Assembly (NCBI GenBank): GCA_947474495.1 | Contig: CANJIM010000007.1 | Coordinates: 1-57,120, forward strand | Origin: Rhodospirillaceae bacterium | GTDB taxonomy: Bacteria; Pseudomonadota; Alphaproteobacteria; SMXQ01 | DNA length: 57,120 bases | Reading direction: 5' to 3' | Shown: one piece after another, positions 9,952 to 20,364 of the stretch | Position numbering within the stretch: position 1 is the first letter of the stretch | How the letters are laid out: each line of letters opens with the position of its first letter | Translations under genes and position numbers: made by a program | Notes under the pieces: generated by a model | The model's database searches: none | Seen by the model: the letters and a program-made list of their open reading frames with translations, nothing else | What the model was told of the DNA's origin: nothing

Positions 9952-10713
9952 TTAGACCGTTATAAGTTTCCAGCCATCCGGGCCGAGCGCCTCGATCGGC
10001 TGGAAGCGCGCCTTGTAGGACATCTTCGGCGTCTGCGTGATGAGATAGCCGAGATAGACGTAGGGCAGGCCTTCTGTTTGCGCCCGCCGCACCAGATCCA
10101 AAATCATGAAACTGCCGAGGCTGCTCGCGGTTTCGTCCGGCGCGAAGAAGCTGTAAACCGCCGACAGCCCATCCGCGACGCGATCCATCAGCATGGCGGC
10201 GTGCAACACGCCGTCGTCGCTGCGATATTCGATGACATGGCTGTCGACCGGGCTGTCTTCGATCATGGCGGTGTAGTCGCTGCGCGTCATGCGGTCCATG
10301 CCGCCGGCTTCACCGCTGCCGGGTTCGTCCTTGCCGGATTCGGCACTGGCATGGCGAGATTTTTGATAACGGGCGAAGAGCGCGAATTGTTCGCCGGTGG
10401 CCAGCGCGGGCAGCAGGCGTCCGCTCAGGCCGCTGTTGCGTTTCAGAATACGGGTCTGGCTGCGGCGCAGCGTGAAGTCTCGTGCGACGATGCGGACAGG
10501 CAGGCAGGCGTCGCATTCATTGCAAGCCGGGCGATAGATGAAGCCATGGCTGCGGCGAAAGCCGGCGGCGCAAGCGGCGTCATAGACGTCTTGCGCGGCG
10601 AAGCCGTCGAGTTCGGCGGCGATACTGCGTTCAAAGCGGCCAGGCAAATAGGGGCACGGCCGTGCGCGCGTACTGTGAAAAAACTGGAGGGGGCCGGGTC
10701 TGTTGCCGCTCAT
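9952..10713 (-). CDS. bpt: Aspartate/glutamate leucyl- (arginyl-type) tRNA-protein transferase
   Basis: This enzyme attaches an amino acid from aminoacyl-tRNA to the N-terminus of target proteins in the N-end-rule degradation pathway. The family features are FFHSTRARPCPYLPGR near the N-terminus, the cysteine cluster CNECDACLPVR, and the C-terminal YLGYLI.....KMSYKARFQPIE block. The ATG at 10713 (MSGNRPG) is preferred because the further upstream start at 10749 would be TTG. By sequence I cannot decide whether the amino acid added is leucine (Bpt) or arginine (Ate). Confidence 0.88.
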   Translation of the reverse strand: MSGNRPGPLQFFHSTRARPCPYLPGRFERSIAAELDGFAAQDVYDAACAAGFRRSHGFIYRPACNECDACLPVRIVARDFTLRRSQTRILKRNSGLSGRLLPALATGEQFALFARYQKSRHASAESGKDEPGSGEAGGMDRMTRSDYTAMIEDSPVDSHVIEYRSDDGVLHAAMLMDRVADGLSAVYSFFAPDETASSLGSFMILDLVRRAQTEGLPYVYLGYLITQTPKMSYKARFQPIEALGPDGWKLITV

Positions 10714-10770
10714 TCCGCAAGTCTGCCATGAGACGGGCTCTCTTGGCAAAGAGCGCCGTATGGCCCGTCG

Positions 10771-11790
10771 TTAGCGGACGACGCTCGGGCCGATCCGGGA
10801 GGTGGGAGCCGGCGCTGGCGGCGGGGCGGCTGGAGCGCCGCCGATGGTGGCGGCGCTGGCGATGGTCGGATCGCTGAGCAGGACGATGGCCAGGCGGCGG
10901 TTGCGCGGCGAGGCCGGTTCGGCCGGCAGCAGCGGGTCCTTGTCGGCCTTGCCCATTACGCGGTCGATGCGAGCGGCGTCGAGGCCGCCTTCGAGCAAGC
11001 TCCGCCGGGCGGCCTGGGCGCGGTCGCTCGACAGTTCCCAGTTTGTATAGCTGGACGAGCGCGAATAGGGCGTCGAGTCGGTATGGCCGGATACGGCGAT
11101 CTTGTTGGGCAGCTTGTTGACGACTTTGGCGATTTCGCCGAGCAGGCGCTTGGTGCCGTCGAGCGGCGTGGCCGAGCCGAGGGCGAACATCGACATTTTG
11201 TCCTGATCGACGATCTGGATGCGCATGCCTTCCGGCGTCCGATCGATAATGAGACTGTCGGAGATCGCCTTTAATTCTGGGATATCCTGGATGGCTTGGC
11301 GGATTTCTTTGTCCGCCTCGGCGAAGTTTTCGCTCTCGCGCTTGGCACGCATGCGCTGCAGGTCTTCCGCGTCGGCGTCTTCGCCGAGCTTGGCCTTGGC
11401 GCGCTCGGCCTCGTCCATGGCGCCGCCGGAACCGGGGCTTTCGCCGTCCAGCGGCTGGGTCTCTTCGGATTCGGCGGGCGGGGTCGGCATCGACAGAGTG
11501 ACGGCGGCACCAAGGCGGCGCATCGAGCCGTCGCGGGTCAAGGTTTGGCCGCCGAGCACGCCGCCGGAGCCACTGGTGTTCTTGGAGACGCTATTGGGCG
11601 CGAAATAGTCGGAGATGCCCTTGCGCTGTTCTTCCGTTGTGGCGTTGAGCAACCACAACAGCAGAAAGAACGCCATCATTGCCGTCACGAAGTCGGCATA
11701 GGCGACTTTCCAGGCGCCGCCATGATGGCCACCGTGGCCGCCCTTCTTGACGCGTTTGATGATGATGACGGGAGCGTTGGTGGCGGCCAT
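10771..11790 (-). CDS. motB: Flagellar motor protein MotB
   Basis: MotB anchors the flagellar stator to peptidoglycan and carries the proton-accepting aspartate. The 339-residue protein has a basic, Gly/His-rich N-terminus and one membrane segment starting with Asp33 in WKVAYADFVTAMMAFFLLL, the proton-site position. A variable acidic linker follows, then a C-terminal OmpA-like peptidoglycan-binding domain (VSGHTDSTPY ... NWELSSDRA ... NRRLAIVLL). It lies 30 bases downstream of motA on the same strand. No other flagellar operon genes are in this window. Confidence 0.95.
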   Translation of the reverse strand: MAATNAPVIIIKRVKKGGHGGHHGGAWKVAYADFVTAMMAFFLLLWLLNATTEEQRKGISDYFAPNSVSKNTSGSGGVLGGQTLTRDGSMRRLGAAVTLSMPTPPAESEETQPLDGESPGSGGAMDEAERAKAKLGEDADAEDLQRMRAKRESENFAEADKEIRQAIQDIPELKAISDSLIIDRTPEGMRIQIVDQDKMSMFALGSATPLDGTKRLLGEIAKVVNKLPNKIAVSGHTDSTPYSRSSSYTNWELSSDRAQAARRSLLEGGLDAARIDRVMGKADKDPLLPAEPASPRNRRLAIVLLSDPTIASAATIGGAPAAPPPAPAPTSRIGPSVVR

Positions 11791-11820
11791 GACGGTCTCG
11801 CGAAGTCCCTTGCTGCAGCG

Positions 11821-12687
11821 TTAGGCGGTGACGGCCGGGAGGGCCTGCACGGCTTCTTCGACTTCGTAGAAGCTGGGACGGACGTTGGAGAGCAGCGCCT
11901 TGCGCGCGAATTCGACCGATACGGACGGCGCATAGCCGTTCATATGGGCGAGCAGCGCCACCTTGATGCACTGATAATATTTCGTCTCGGCGCCGTAGAT
12001 CGCCTTGAGACCGCTGGCGATCGGGCCGATGAAGCCATAGGCGAGCAACACGCCGAGGAAGGTGCCGACGAGCGCGCCGCCGATCAGCTTGCCGAGCACA
12101 GCCGGCGGCTCGGTGATCGAACCCATGGTGTGAATGACGCCCAGCACGGCGGCGACAATGCCGAGAGCAGGGGTCGCATCGGCGACGCTCTGGATGGCGT
12201 CGGCGACTTGCGAATGTTCGTGATGGTGCGTCTCAATTTCCTCGTCGAGCAGCGTTTCCATCTCATGGGCATTTTCCGAACCGAGCACCATCATGCGCAG
12301 ATAGTCGGTGAGGAAGGTCATCGCGTGATGGTCGCTGTAGAACTTGGGGAAGCGCTTGAAGAGCTCGCTTTCCTCCGGGTTCTCGATATGCGCTTCGAGC
12401 GCGAGCATGCCCTTGGACTTGGCGAGCTTGAAGATGGTGAAAAGCAGGCTCAGGAGCTCAAGGTAGGAGTCTTTGTTGTGGCGCGGGCCTTTAAGCAACT
12501 GGCCGAAGGCCTTGCCCGTTTTGCCGAGCACCGTCTTGGGATTGGAGATGATGTAGCTGCCGACCGCGGCGCCGCCGATGATGATGAATTCGAAGGGCTG
12601 CCACAGCACTTCGAGGTGGCCGCCGGCGCCGATATAGCCGCCGATCACGCAGGCGAGAACAATGACGGTTCCGATAATGAAAAGCAT
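11821..12687 (-). CDS. motA: Flagellar motor protein MotA
   Basis: MotA forms the proton channel with MotB and pushes on the rotor. The 288-residue protein has four hydrophobic segments: two at the N-terminus (LFIIGTVIVLACVIGGYIGA and FEFIIIGGAAVGSYII) and two at about residues 165-225 (LGIVAAVLGVIHTMG, then GTFLGVLLAYGFIGP). The long cytoplasmic loop between pairs and the conserved prolines of the third and fourth segments are as in the family. It is the first gene of the motA-motB pair. Confidence 0.95.
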   Translation of the reverse strand: MLFIIGTVIVLACVIGGYIGAGGHLEVLWQPFEFIIIGGAAVGSYIISNPKTVLGKTGKAFGQLLKGPRHNKDSYLELLSLLFTIFKLAKSKGMLALEAHIENPEESELFKRFPKFYSDHHAMTFLTDYLRMMVLGSENAHEMETLLDEEIETHHHEHSQVADAIQSVADATPALGIVAAVLGVIHTMGSITEPPAVLGKLIGGALVGTFLGVLLAYGFIGPIASGLKAIYGAETKYYQCIKVALLAHMNGYAPSVSVEFARKALLSNVRPSFYEVEEAVQALPAVTA

Positions 12688-12812
12688 GGCGCCCCGGCGG
12701 CTAGAGAAGGAATGACGGCCGAGTGTCGCCGGATTTGGTTAAGAAGGCGTTTATAGGGGAAGACTCAAGACATTGAAGTCATTGAAGCTTCATTGCCAAA
12801 ATGGCTTTATTT

Positions 12813-15260
12813 TTATTGCCCAGGAGCCAGGAGCAGGCGTTGCGCCGGCACCGGTTGGCGGGGCAGGGTGATATAGCCCAGATCGCGCCAGCGCCGCGCC
12901 ATGTCGCCGTAATGGCGCGATAGCAGGTTGCCCGACTGACCGCCGGCGATGATGAACCGCGACTTGTCGAGATCGGCGAGATCGTAGACGGCGCGCAGGC
13001 CGGGTCCATGCACATGGCTGTAAGGATCTGCCTCATCGCGCAAGCTTGTGCTGCCGCGGTTGACCGTCGAATCGTCGCCCGGCGTTGCGATGTCGATGTC
13101 GGCAAGCGCGCCGATGACCGGTATCCGGGTCAGCAGCCGGTTCGTCAGGCGCGCGACATGCACCGTCTCCCAGCGCCAGCCGGCCGGGTCTCCGCCGTAG
13201 TCCGCGCTCAGCTTGCCCATGGCGCTCATGAAGGCGCGCTGGATCATCGCCTCGCAGCTTTCGACATCCGCTGTGGTGATGTCGTCGCACCAGCGCTGAT
13301 CCTGGCGCAGGACGTTGGCGATGAAGGCCGGCTGCTGCCGCCAGGACGAGGCGAACAGGGGGCCCAGCTCATCGGCGGTGATCAGGCGCGAGAGCTCGCG
13401 CAGCCAAGCGTTGAAGATCAAAGGCTGCGGCAGGTCGGGGGCCATGTCGCCGTTCCACGCAGCGAGGCCGTCGATGATGCCGGGATAGCGACCTTGATCG
13501 GGCATCGCGCGTAGCGCCGGCAGCATCAAGGGCAATAGCGCCGTCGGCACCAGGCTATGCACGTCACCCTGCATGCGGGTCATGGAGTTGCCGTCATGCT
13601 GCGCTGTCGCGCTGATCATTTCCTCGATGCGGCGGATGCGGAAGGGCTCACTCCAGTCGCGCCCGAGCGGATAGGGATAGTCGGGACCGACGACGCGGTT
13701 GTTGGCGTTCGCGAGGCGGCCGCTGGCCGGATTGTAGCTGTGCGGTAAATCCTCGAACGGCACGAAGCCGCTCCAATCGTACTCGCCGGTCCATCCCGGC
13801 ACCGGGAATAGGCCTTCGCCGCTCTTGCGCACAGGCGCGCGCCCGGCGACGTAGAGCCCGATGTTTCCATCGACGTCGGCATAGGCGATGTTCTGCTGTG
13901 GCGAATGGAAATCGCTGAGGGCGCGCGTGAAGCTGTCCCAGTCGCGCGCGCGGTTGAGCAAATAGAGCGCCTGGGCCGAGCGGTCGTCGGCGCGCAAGCC
14001 GGAAGAGGCAAAAGCCAGCACGTCGCCGGCCGGCATGTCCTGGAGCGACTCGCTCATCAGGTCGCTGACCACCGGGCCGTGGCGCGTCTCGCGCAAGGCC
14101 ATCGTCACGTCGGCGGCGCCGCGCACCTTGATGATTTCGCGGTGCTCAGTGAAGGGCGCGGAGCCCTCGGGCGTCAGATAGCGCGTCGCGTCGTTGGGAT
14201 CAGTGCGCTCGACGAATAGGTCCTGCACGTCTGATCCGGTGTTGGTGAATCCCCAGGCAATGCGCGCATTGTGGCCGAGTACATGGAAGGGGACGCCTGG
14301 CGCGGTGGCGCCGGCTATGCTTAAGCCGGGCGCGTCGATGCGGGCGAGATACCAGGTGCTCGGCAGTTCGAGGCTGAGATGCGGGTCGTTGGCGAGCAAC
14401 GGTTTGCCGCTGGCGGTGCGGCTGCCGGCGAGCACCCAACTGTTGGACGCGGTGCCGGGACCCATGACTTTGCTATCGGGTAAGAGCCGGGCGGTTTCCG
14501 CGAGCAATTTGTCGGAGATTGACAGGCTCGGGGTGTAAGCCGCGTGGTCGCTCGCGGCGGGCAGCGCGGCTTTGCGCTGAGGTTCTTCGATGCTCACTGG
14601 CCCGCCCTGCGACGGTTTGTCGAGCAGTTCTTCGAGCTGATCGGGCTTGAGGCGCGTGGCGAGGCGTTGGCGGAACAACTCGGAGCGCCAATCACCGGCG
14701 AGGCGCAGACCCATCAACTGGCCCCAGACCAGTGAGTCAGCAGGCTTCCACGGTTCGGGCCTGAGTCCGGCGACGTAGAACTCGAGCGGCCAGGCGCCGA
14801 CGTGATGGTCAAGATAGGCGTTCACGCCCTGCGAATAAGCGACGAGGCCGAGCCGGACGCGCGGATCGAGGCCGTCATAGAGCCGCTCGGCGATGCGATA
14901 GAGGCCGAGCGCACGCATCGTGCGGTCGAGACCGAGCGTTTGTCGGCCGAAGGCTTCGGACAGGCGGCCGGCGCCGAAGCGGCGCATCGCCTCCATTTGC
15001 CACAGGCGGTCTTGGGCATGGACATAGCCGAGCGCGAAATAGGCGTCGGCTTCCGAGCGGGCGCGGATATGCGGCACACCGTCGGCATCGCGATCGATGA
15101 TCGCCGGATCGCGGAGCCCCGGCACGCTGATGCGCCCATCGCTCTGCGGCAGGGAGGATTGCAGGAAGAACCAGGCGACCGTGCCGCCGAGGGCAGCGAC
15201 CGAGAGCAAACTTGCCACGAGTCCGATGAGCCAACGGGCGAGCCTGCGCAGGAACGGCAT
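12813..15260 (-). CDS. Penicillin acylase family protein (Ntn hydrolase)
   Basis: This 815-residue protein has an N-terminal membrane anchor or signal (residues about 10-32), then a chain starting ISVPGLRDPAIIDRDADGVPHI, typical of penicillin-amidase-family enzymes. Autocleavage should expose Ser272 in GPGTASNSWVLAG, followed by SGKPLLANDPHL. These enzymes hydrolyse amide bonds of beta-lactams, acyl-homoserine lactones or other acyl amides; the natural substrate here is unknown. It stands alone between motA and hemB, all on the minus strand. Confidence 0.88.
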   Translation of the reverse strand: MPFLRRLARWLIGLVASLLSVAALGGTVAWFFLQSSLPQSDGRISVPGLRDPAIIDRDADGVPHIRARSEADAYFALGYVHAQDRLWQMEAMRRFGAGRLSEAFGRQTLGLDRTMRALGLYRIAERLYDGLDPRVRLGLVAYSQGVNAYLDHHVGAWPLEFYVAGLRPEPWKPADSLVWGQLMGLRLAGDWRSELFRQRLATRLKPDQLEELLDKPSQGGPVSIEEPQRKAALPAASDHAAYTPSLSISDKLLAETARLLPDSKVMGPGTASNSWVLAGSRTASGKPLLANDPHLSLELPSTWYLARIDAPGLSIAGATAPGVPFHVLGHNARIAWGFTNTGSDVQDLFVERTDPNDATRYLTPEGSAPFTEHREIIKVRGAADVTMALRETRHGPVVSDLMSESLQDMPAGDVLAFASSGLRADDRSAQALYLLNRARDWDSFTRALSDFHSPQQNIAYADVDGNIGLYVAGRAPVRKSGEGLFPVPGWTGEYDWSGFVPFEDLPHSYNPASGRLANANNRVVGPDYPYPLGRDWSEPFRIRRIEEMISATAQHDGNSMTRMQGDVHSLVPTALLPLMLPALRAMPDQGRYPGIIDGLAAWNGDMAPDLPQPLIFNAWLRELSRLITADELGPLFASSWRQQPAFIANVLRQDQRWCDDITTADVESCEAMIQRAFMSAMGKLSADYGGDPAGWRWETVHVARLTNRLLTRIPVIGALADIDIATPGDDSTVNRGSTSLRDEADPYSHVHGPGLRAVYDLADLDKSRFIIAGGQSGNLLSRHYGDMARRWRDLGYITLPRQPVPAQRLLLAPGQ

Positions 15261-15282
15261 GAGAGTACCTTACACGCGGCGC

Positions 15283-16446
<1,164 letters not shown>

Positions 16447-16560
16447 TTAGCGGGCGTCGCATTCGCGCGTATGCAAGAAAAAATTAACGAATAAGCCGCG
16501 ATATTGCCAGGGTCGGACAAGTATTCCGGCCCCATCGTCAGATTCAAAGCCGAGGTTGCC

Positions 16561-17046
16561 GTGACCCACCCCTATAGAGACGCGATTTTTCTCATCGAAC
16601 GTCTGCATCGCCATTTCCTCGAAGTGGTGAAGGTCGAACTTGACCGCGCCGGCACTGAAGACATCAACAACGTGCAAGCGTTGATCCTTTACAACATCGG
16701 CCAGGAAGAGCTCACGGTCGGCGAATTGACCAACCGCGGCTACTATCTCGGTTCGAACGTGTCCTACAACGTCAAGAAGATGGTCGAGAACGGCTATCTC
16801 GAAAACGAGCGTTCGACGCATGATCGCCGTTCGGTCCGTTTGCGCTTAAGCCCGAAGGGCCTGGAGCTGTTCGTCCGTATGTCGGAGATGTTCACGCGTC
16901 AGATTTCCGCGCTCGGCGATTCGGCCATCACCGAAGACGGCCTCAAAGACGTCATCAAGCAGTTGCAGACTCTCGAGCAATTCTGGACGCGTCAGCTCAA
17001 TCTCGCCGCACGCCGTCCCGCGCCGTTCGGCACGGCGGCAGCGTAG
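16561..17046 (+). CDS. ldtR: MarR-family winged-helix regulator, LdtR-like
   Basis: The protein has the MarR fold: an N-terminal dimerisation helix (YRDAIFLIERLHRHFLEVV), a winged helix-turn-helix with LTVGELTNRGYYLGSNVSYNVK, the wing ENERSTHDRRSVRLRLSPKG and a C-terminal helix. This sequence and its place between hemB and glyA match LdtR of Sinorhizobium and Liberibacter, which controls L,D-transpeptidase and osmotic tolerance genes. The GTG at 16561 has GAGG a few bases before it and fits the conserved start; an in-frame TTG at 16504 would add 19 residues. The symbol is by resemblance. Confidence 0.8.
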   Translation: MTHPYRDAIFLIERLHRHFLEVVKVELDRAGTEDINNVQALILYNIGQEELTVGELTNRGYYLGSNVSYNVKKMVENGYLENERSTHDRRSVRLRLSPKGLELFVRMSEMFTRQISALGDSAITEDGLKDVIKQLQTLEQFWTRQLNLAARRPAPFGTAAA

Positions 17047-17056
17047 AGAAAAGGAA

Positions 17057-17266
17057 ATGGACGGTCGTTTCGCCAGAGGCGTGTGCGAAGCGATCGTCGA
17101 ATTCCATCGGCTGGGCCGTTCGACGAAGGTCACAGCGCTCGACCCGGTCAGTTTGACCGAAGTTTCGATTATCGCGCCCTCAAGCCTCGCTCAACGCCTC
17201 ATGACGGATAGCGTGTTGCGCAAGCTCGACTACGTCCTCTCCCGTGGGGCGAAGCAAAGCGCCTAG
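17057..17266 (+). CDS. Small conserved alphaproteobacterial protein
   Basis: This 69-residue protein starts 10 bases after the ldtR-like gene with an AAAGGAA ribosome site. Its core (VEFHRLGRSTKVTALDPVSL, then TEVSIIAPSS and LRKLDYVL) resembles small alphaproteobacterial proteins of unknown function that sit in this neighbourhood. It has no signal peptide or membrane segment. Its function is unknown; cotranscription with the regulator is likely. It is convergent with mucR. Confidence 0.7.
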   Translation: MDGRFARGVCEAIVEFHRLGRSTKVTALDPVSLTEVSIIAPSSLAQRLMTDSVLRKLDYVLSRGAKQSA

Positions 17267-17275
17267 GCGCCTGTC

Positions 17276-17719
17276 TTACTTTCCGCGCTTCTTCTTGCCG
17301 TTTGCGTCGTTGCGCCCGAGGCCGATGGCCCGCGCGAAGTCGGCGCGTTGTGCCGCGTAGTTTGCCGCGACCATCGGATAATCGCTCGGCAAAGCCCACT
17401 TTCGCCGATAATCCTCGGGCGTCATGCCATAGACGCTGCGCAGGTGGCGCTTCAGCATCTTCAATTTCTTGCCGTCTTCCAGGCAGATCAGATAGTCGGG
17501 TGTCACCGAACGCCTGATCGGCACGGCGGGCGTTTTGGCAGGGCCGCTGTCGGGGCCCTCGATGACGAGATCAATCAGGGTGCGGTGGACCAGCCGGATA
17601 AGATCCGGCAAAGCGGAGCTTGGGACATCATTCTTGCTGACATAGGCGGAGACGATATTGGTGGCTAAGGACAACAGTCCGGGCGCCGACGGCGTCGGCA
17701 CGTCACGCTCATGAGGCAT
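17276..17719 (-). CDS. mucR: Ros/MucR family zinc-finger transcriptional regulator
   Basis: The C-terminal part contains the prokaryotic zinc-finger block YLICLEDGKKLKMLKRHL followed by SVYGMTPEDYRRKWALPSDYPMVA, diagnostic for the Ros/MucR family. These global regulators bind AT-rich DNA and control exopolysaccharide, motility and cell-cycle genes. The N-terminal half (LATNIVSAYVSKNDV) fits the oligomerisation region. The ATG at 17719 was chosen over an upstream in-frame start because the extra residues are not family-like. Its upstream region is unusually AT-rich, consistent with the autoregulation known in the family. Confidence 0.93.
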   Translation of the reverse strand: MPHERDVPTPSAPGLLSLATNIVSAYVSKNDVPSSALPDLIRLVHRTLIDLVIEGPDSGPAKTPAVPIRRSVTPDYLICLEDGKKLKMLKRHLRSVYGMTPEDYRRKWALPSDYPMVAANYAAQRADFARAIGLGRNDANGKKKRGK

Positions 17720-18066
17720 CGTTCGTCTTTCAGTGGTCGTGTCGCTCCGCGTCACCGGAAGGGCGCGTGAGAGGAATTGCGCGCCGTCTTCGCATAACTG
17801 TTATTTTGCTGTCAATTCGACTCTAGTTATAAATAATCTAAATTTACATTCTATTGTATGCACTTACTGCAATGTATGTAAAATACCCGTAAATATTAAC
17901 CATGTTTACTGTGATCTGCCGCCGATATTACTATGAAAGCGGCGAGGGGGCGCCAAGGCGCGGATTTCCAGGCGTTTCCCTCTACTCGCGACAGGTAGTG
18001 GCGCGCTGGCGCGGTCTTGCGACATATGGTATTTAAGCCCCTCGCGTTTTTAGGAATTTCGGCGAT
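17720..18066. promoter_or_regulatory. AT-rich divergent intergenic region mucR/rpiB
   Basis: This 347-base stretch holds no credible gene. From about 17800 to 17935 it is strikingly AT-rich against GC-rich flanks, with several TA steps and TAAAT/ATTTA words. AATTTACAT (17841-17849) and ATGTAAAAT (17876-17884) form a near-inverted repeat. It lies directly upstream of mucR and about 130 bases before rpiB, so it probably carries both promoters and MucR binding sites (inference). Confidence 0.5.
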
Positions 18067-18510
18067 ATGTCCGCAGCCACCATTGCGATCGCATCCGACC
18101 ACGGCGGGTACGATCTGAAGCAGCTTTTGATCGACGACCTGAAGGCCAAGGGCCATGAGGTGCTCGATCTCGGCACCAACGGCCCCGAGTCGGTGGATTA
18201 TCCCGACTACGCCGAGCTGATGGCTGGAGCGATCAAAGACGGCAAGGCCGGCCGCGGCGTCCTGCTGTGCGGCACCGGCATCGGCATCAGCATCGCCGCC
18301 AATCGCCATCCGGAATTGCGTGCCGCGCTCGTGCATGACGCTTTGACGGCCCGCCTGTCGCGCCTGCACAACGATGCCAACGTGATTGTCATGGGTGGCC
18401 GCATCCTTGGCATTGAGTTGGCCAAGGATTGCCTGGACGTGTTTTTGAAAACCGAATTCGAAGGCGGGCGCCATGCTCGCCGTGTCGCCAAGATGTCCCA
18501 CGCCTGCTGA
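18067..18510 (+). CDS. rpiB: Ribose 5-phosphate isomerase B
   Basis: RpiB interconverts ribose 5-phosphate and ribulose 5-phosphate. The 147-residue protein shows the N-terminal [13 protein letters not shown], the YPDYAE segment, and the active-site [13 protein letters not shown] with its cysteine. It lies 40 bases upstream of glyA on the same strand, so the two are probably cotranscribed. Confidence 0.95.
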   Translation: MSAATIAIASDHGGYDLKQLLIDDLKAKGHEVLDLGTNGPESVDYPDYAELMAGAIKDGKAGRGVLLCGTGIGISIAANRHPELRAALVHDALTARLSRLHNDANVIVMGGRILGIELAKDCLDVFLKTEFEGGRHARRVAKMSHAC

Positions 18511-18550
18511 AGCGAGGCGGGGTCGCGTTTTATCAAGAGGTCAGTGCCTG

Positions 18551-19861
18551 ATGACTGCGAGCGTTGCCAAAACCGGAGCGAATATGGACCGTTTCTTCCA
18601 GCAGAGCCTGGAAGACAAGGATCCGGTCTTGTTCAAGTCGATGCGCGAGGAGCTGAATCGCCAGCAGACGACGATCGAGCTGATCGCGTCGGAGAACATC
18701 GTGTCGCGGGCGGTGATCGAGGCGCAGGGCTCGGTTCTGACCAACAAATATGCCGAAGGCTACCCGGGCAAGCGCTACTACGGCGGCTGCGAATTCGTCG
18801 ACGTCGCCGAGCAGCTCGCGATCGATCGCGCCAAGAAGCTGTTCGGTTGCGAATATATCAACGTGCAACCCAATTCCGGCAGCCAGGCCAATCAGGCCGT
18901 GTTCTTCGCGCTGATCAAGCCAGGCGACACCATCCTCGGCATGTCGCTCGCCGCTGGCGGCCATCTCACGCACGGCGCTGCGCCCAATCAGTCGGGCAAA
19001 TGGTTCAACGCCGTGCAGTACGGCGTGCGCCAGGATAATCACCTGATCGACTATGACGAGGTCGAGCGCCTCGCCAACGAGCATAAGCCGAAGCTGATCA
19101 TCGCTGGCGGCTCGGCCTATCCGCGCATCATCGACTTCGCGCGCTTCCGCAAGATCGCCGACTCGGTCGGGGCCTTCTTCATGGTCGACATGGCGCATTT
19201 CGCTGGCCTCGTTGCCGGCGGTGCCCATCCGAGCCCGCTGCCGCATGCCCATGTGGTGACGACGACGACCCACAAGACGCTGCGCGGCCCGCGCGGCGGC
19301 ATGATCCTTTCGAACGATCTGGAAATCGGCAAGAAGCTTAACTCGTCGATCTTCCCCGGCATCCAGGGCGGTCCGCTGATGCATGTCATCGCCGGCAAGG
19401 CGGTCGCATTCGGCGAAGCCCTGACGCCCGAGTTCAAAGCATATGCCGCTGCCGTGCGCGACAATGCGCGCGTGTTGGCCGAAACCTTGGTGCAGCAGGG
19501 TGTCGATATCGTTTCCGGCGGCACCGATACGCATTTGATGTTGGTCGACCTGCGGCCGAAGAAGCTGACCGGCAAACTGGCCGAAGCCAGCATGGAACGG
19601 GCCGGCATCACTTGTAACAAGAACGCCATCCCGTTCGATCCGGAGAAGCCGGCGATCACCTCTGGTGTGCGTCTCGGCACGCCGGCGGGTACGACGCGCG
19701 GCTTCGGCCCGGCGGAATGGAAACTGATCGGCCAGTATATCGGCGAAGTGCTCGATGGCCTCGCCGCCAACCCGGACGATAACGGTAAAGTCGAAGCGGC
19801 AGTGCGCCGGAAAGTGCTCGATCTTTGCGAGCGGTTCCCGATTTACGCCGATATGAAATAA
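18551..19861 (+). CDS. glyA: Serine hydroxymethyltransferase
   Basis: GlyA converts serine and tetrahydrofolate to glycine and methylene-tetrahydrofolate with PLP. The PLP lysine is Lys242 in [16 protein letters not shown]. Other conserved blocks include [25 protein letters not shown] and [11 protein letters not shown]. The 436-residue length is normal. The ATG at 18551 has AAGAGG upstream; the frame extends back into rpiB but those residues are not family-like. It is followed 28 bases later by nrdR. Confidence 0.97.
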   Translation: MTASVAKTGANMDRFFQQSLEDKDPVLFKSMREELNRQQTTIELIASENIVSRAVIEAQGSVLTNKYAEGYPGKRYYGGCEFVDVAEQLAIDRAKKLFGCEYINVQPNSGSQANQAVFFALIKPGDTILGMSLAAGGHLTHGAAPNQSGKWFNAVQYGVRQDNHLIDYDEVERLANEHKPKLIIAGGSAYPRIIDFARFRKIADSVGAFFMVDMAHFAGLVAGGAHPSPLPHAHVVTTTTHKTLRGPRGGMILSNDLEIGKKLNSSIFPGIQGGPLMHVIAGKAVAFGEALTPEFKAYAAAVRDNARVLAETLVQQGVDIVSGGTDTHLMLVDLRPKKLTGKLAEASMERAGITCNKNAIPFDPEKPAITSGVRLGTPAGTTRGFGPAEWKLIGQYIGEVLDGLAANPDDNGKVEAAVRRKVLDLCERFPIYADMK

Positions 19862-19889
19862 CGCGCGCTGCGTGTGGGGGAGATAGACG

Positions 19890-20357
19890 ATGCGTTGCCC
19901 GTTCTGCGGTCATGACGATACCCAAGTGAAGGACTCGCGGCCGACTGAAGACAACGCGGCGATTCGCCGCCGTCGCTTCTGCCCGGCCTGCGGCTCACGC
20001 TGGACGACCTTCGAGCGCGTGTACCTACGCGAACTGACCGTGATCAAGAAGGGCGGCCAACGCGCGCCATTCGATCGCGACAAGCTGGCCCGCTCGATCC
20101 GCATCGCCGTGCGCAAGCGCCCGATCGACGATGAGCAAGTCGAGCGCATCGTCAATTCGATCCAGCGCCGCTTGGAGAGCTCGGGCGAGAGCGAGATTCC
20201 ATCGACCGTGATCGGTGAATTGGTGATGGACGCCTTGGCCAATCTGGACAAGGTCGCTTATGTCCGCTTCGCCTCGGTCTATCGCAACTTCCGCGAAGCC
20301 AAGGATTTCGAGGATTTCCTCGGCAAGCTTGGCGGCGGCGTCCTCGATCGCGAGTAA
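19890..20357 (+). CDS. nrdR: Transcriptional repressor NrdR
   Basis: NrdR represses ribonucleotide reductase genes in response to nucleotide state. The N-terminal zinc ribbon has Cys3, Cys6, Cys31 and Cys34 ([18 protein letters not shown] ... CPACGSRW). An ATP-cone domain follows ([19 protein letters not shown]). The length of 155 residues is standard. It is seven bases upstream of ribD, the same order as in Sinorhizobium and many proteobacteria. Confidence 0.96.
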   Translation: MRCPFCGHDDTQVKDSRPTEDNAAIRRRRFCPACGSRWTTFERVYLRELTVIKKGGQRAPFDRDKLARSIRIAVRKRPIDDEQVERIVNSIQRRLESSGESEIPSTVIGELVMDALANLDKVAYVRFASVYRNFREAKDFEDFLGKLGGGVLDRE

Positions 20358-20364
20358 CCCGGCT

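Noticed and set aside
12780-12812. A GCCA-AAA-TGGC stem followed by T-rich DNA on the plus strand
   Set aside because: It is only four base pairs, and no plus-strand gene lies upstream; it is on the wrong strand for the penicillin acylase gene.
17733-17936. A 67-codon plus-strand frame in the AT-rich mucR/rpiB gap
   Set aside because: It overlaps the mucR upstream region, lacks a ribosome site, and its codons are those of random AT-rich DNA.
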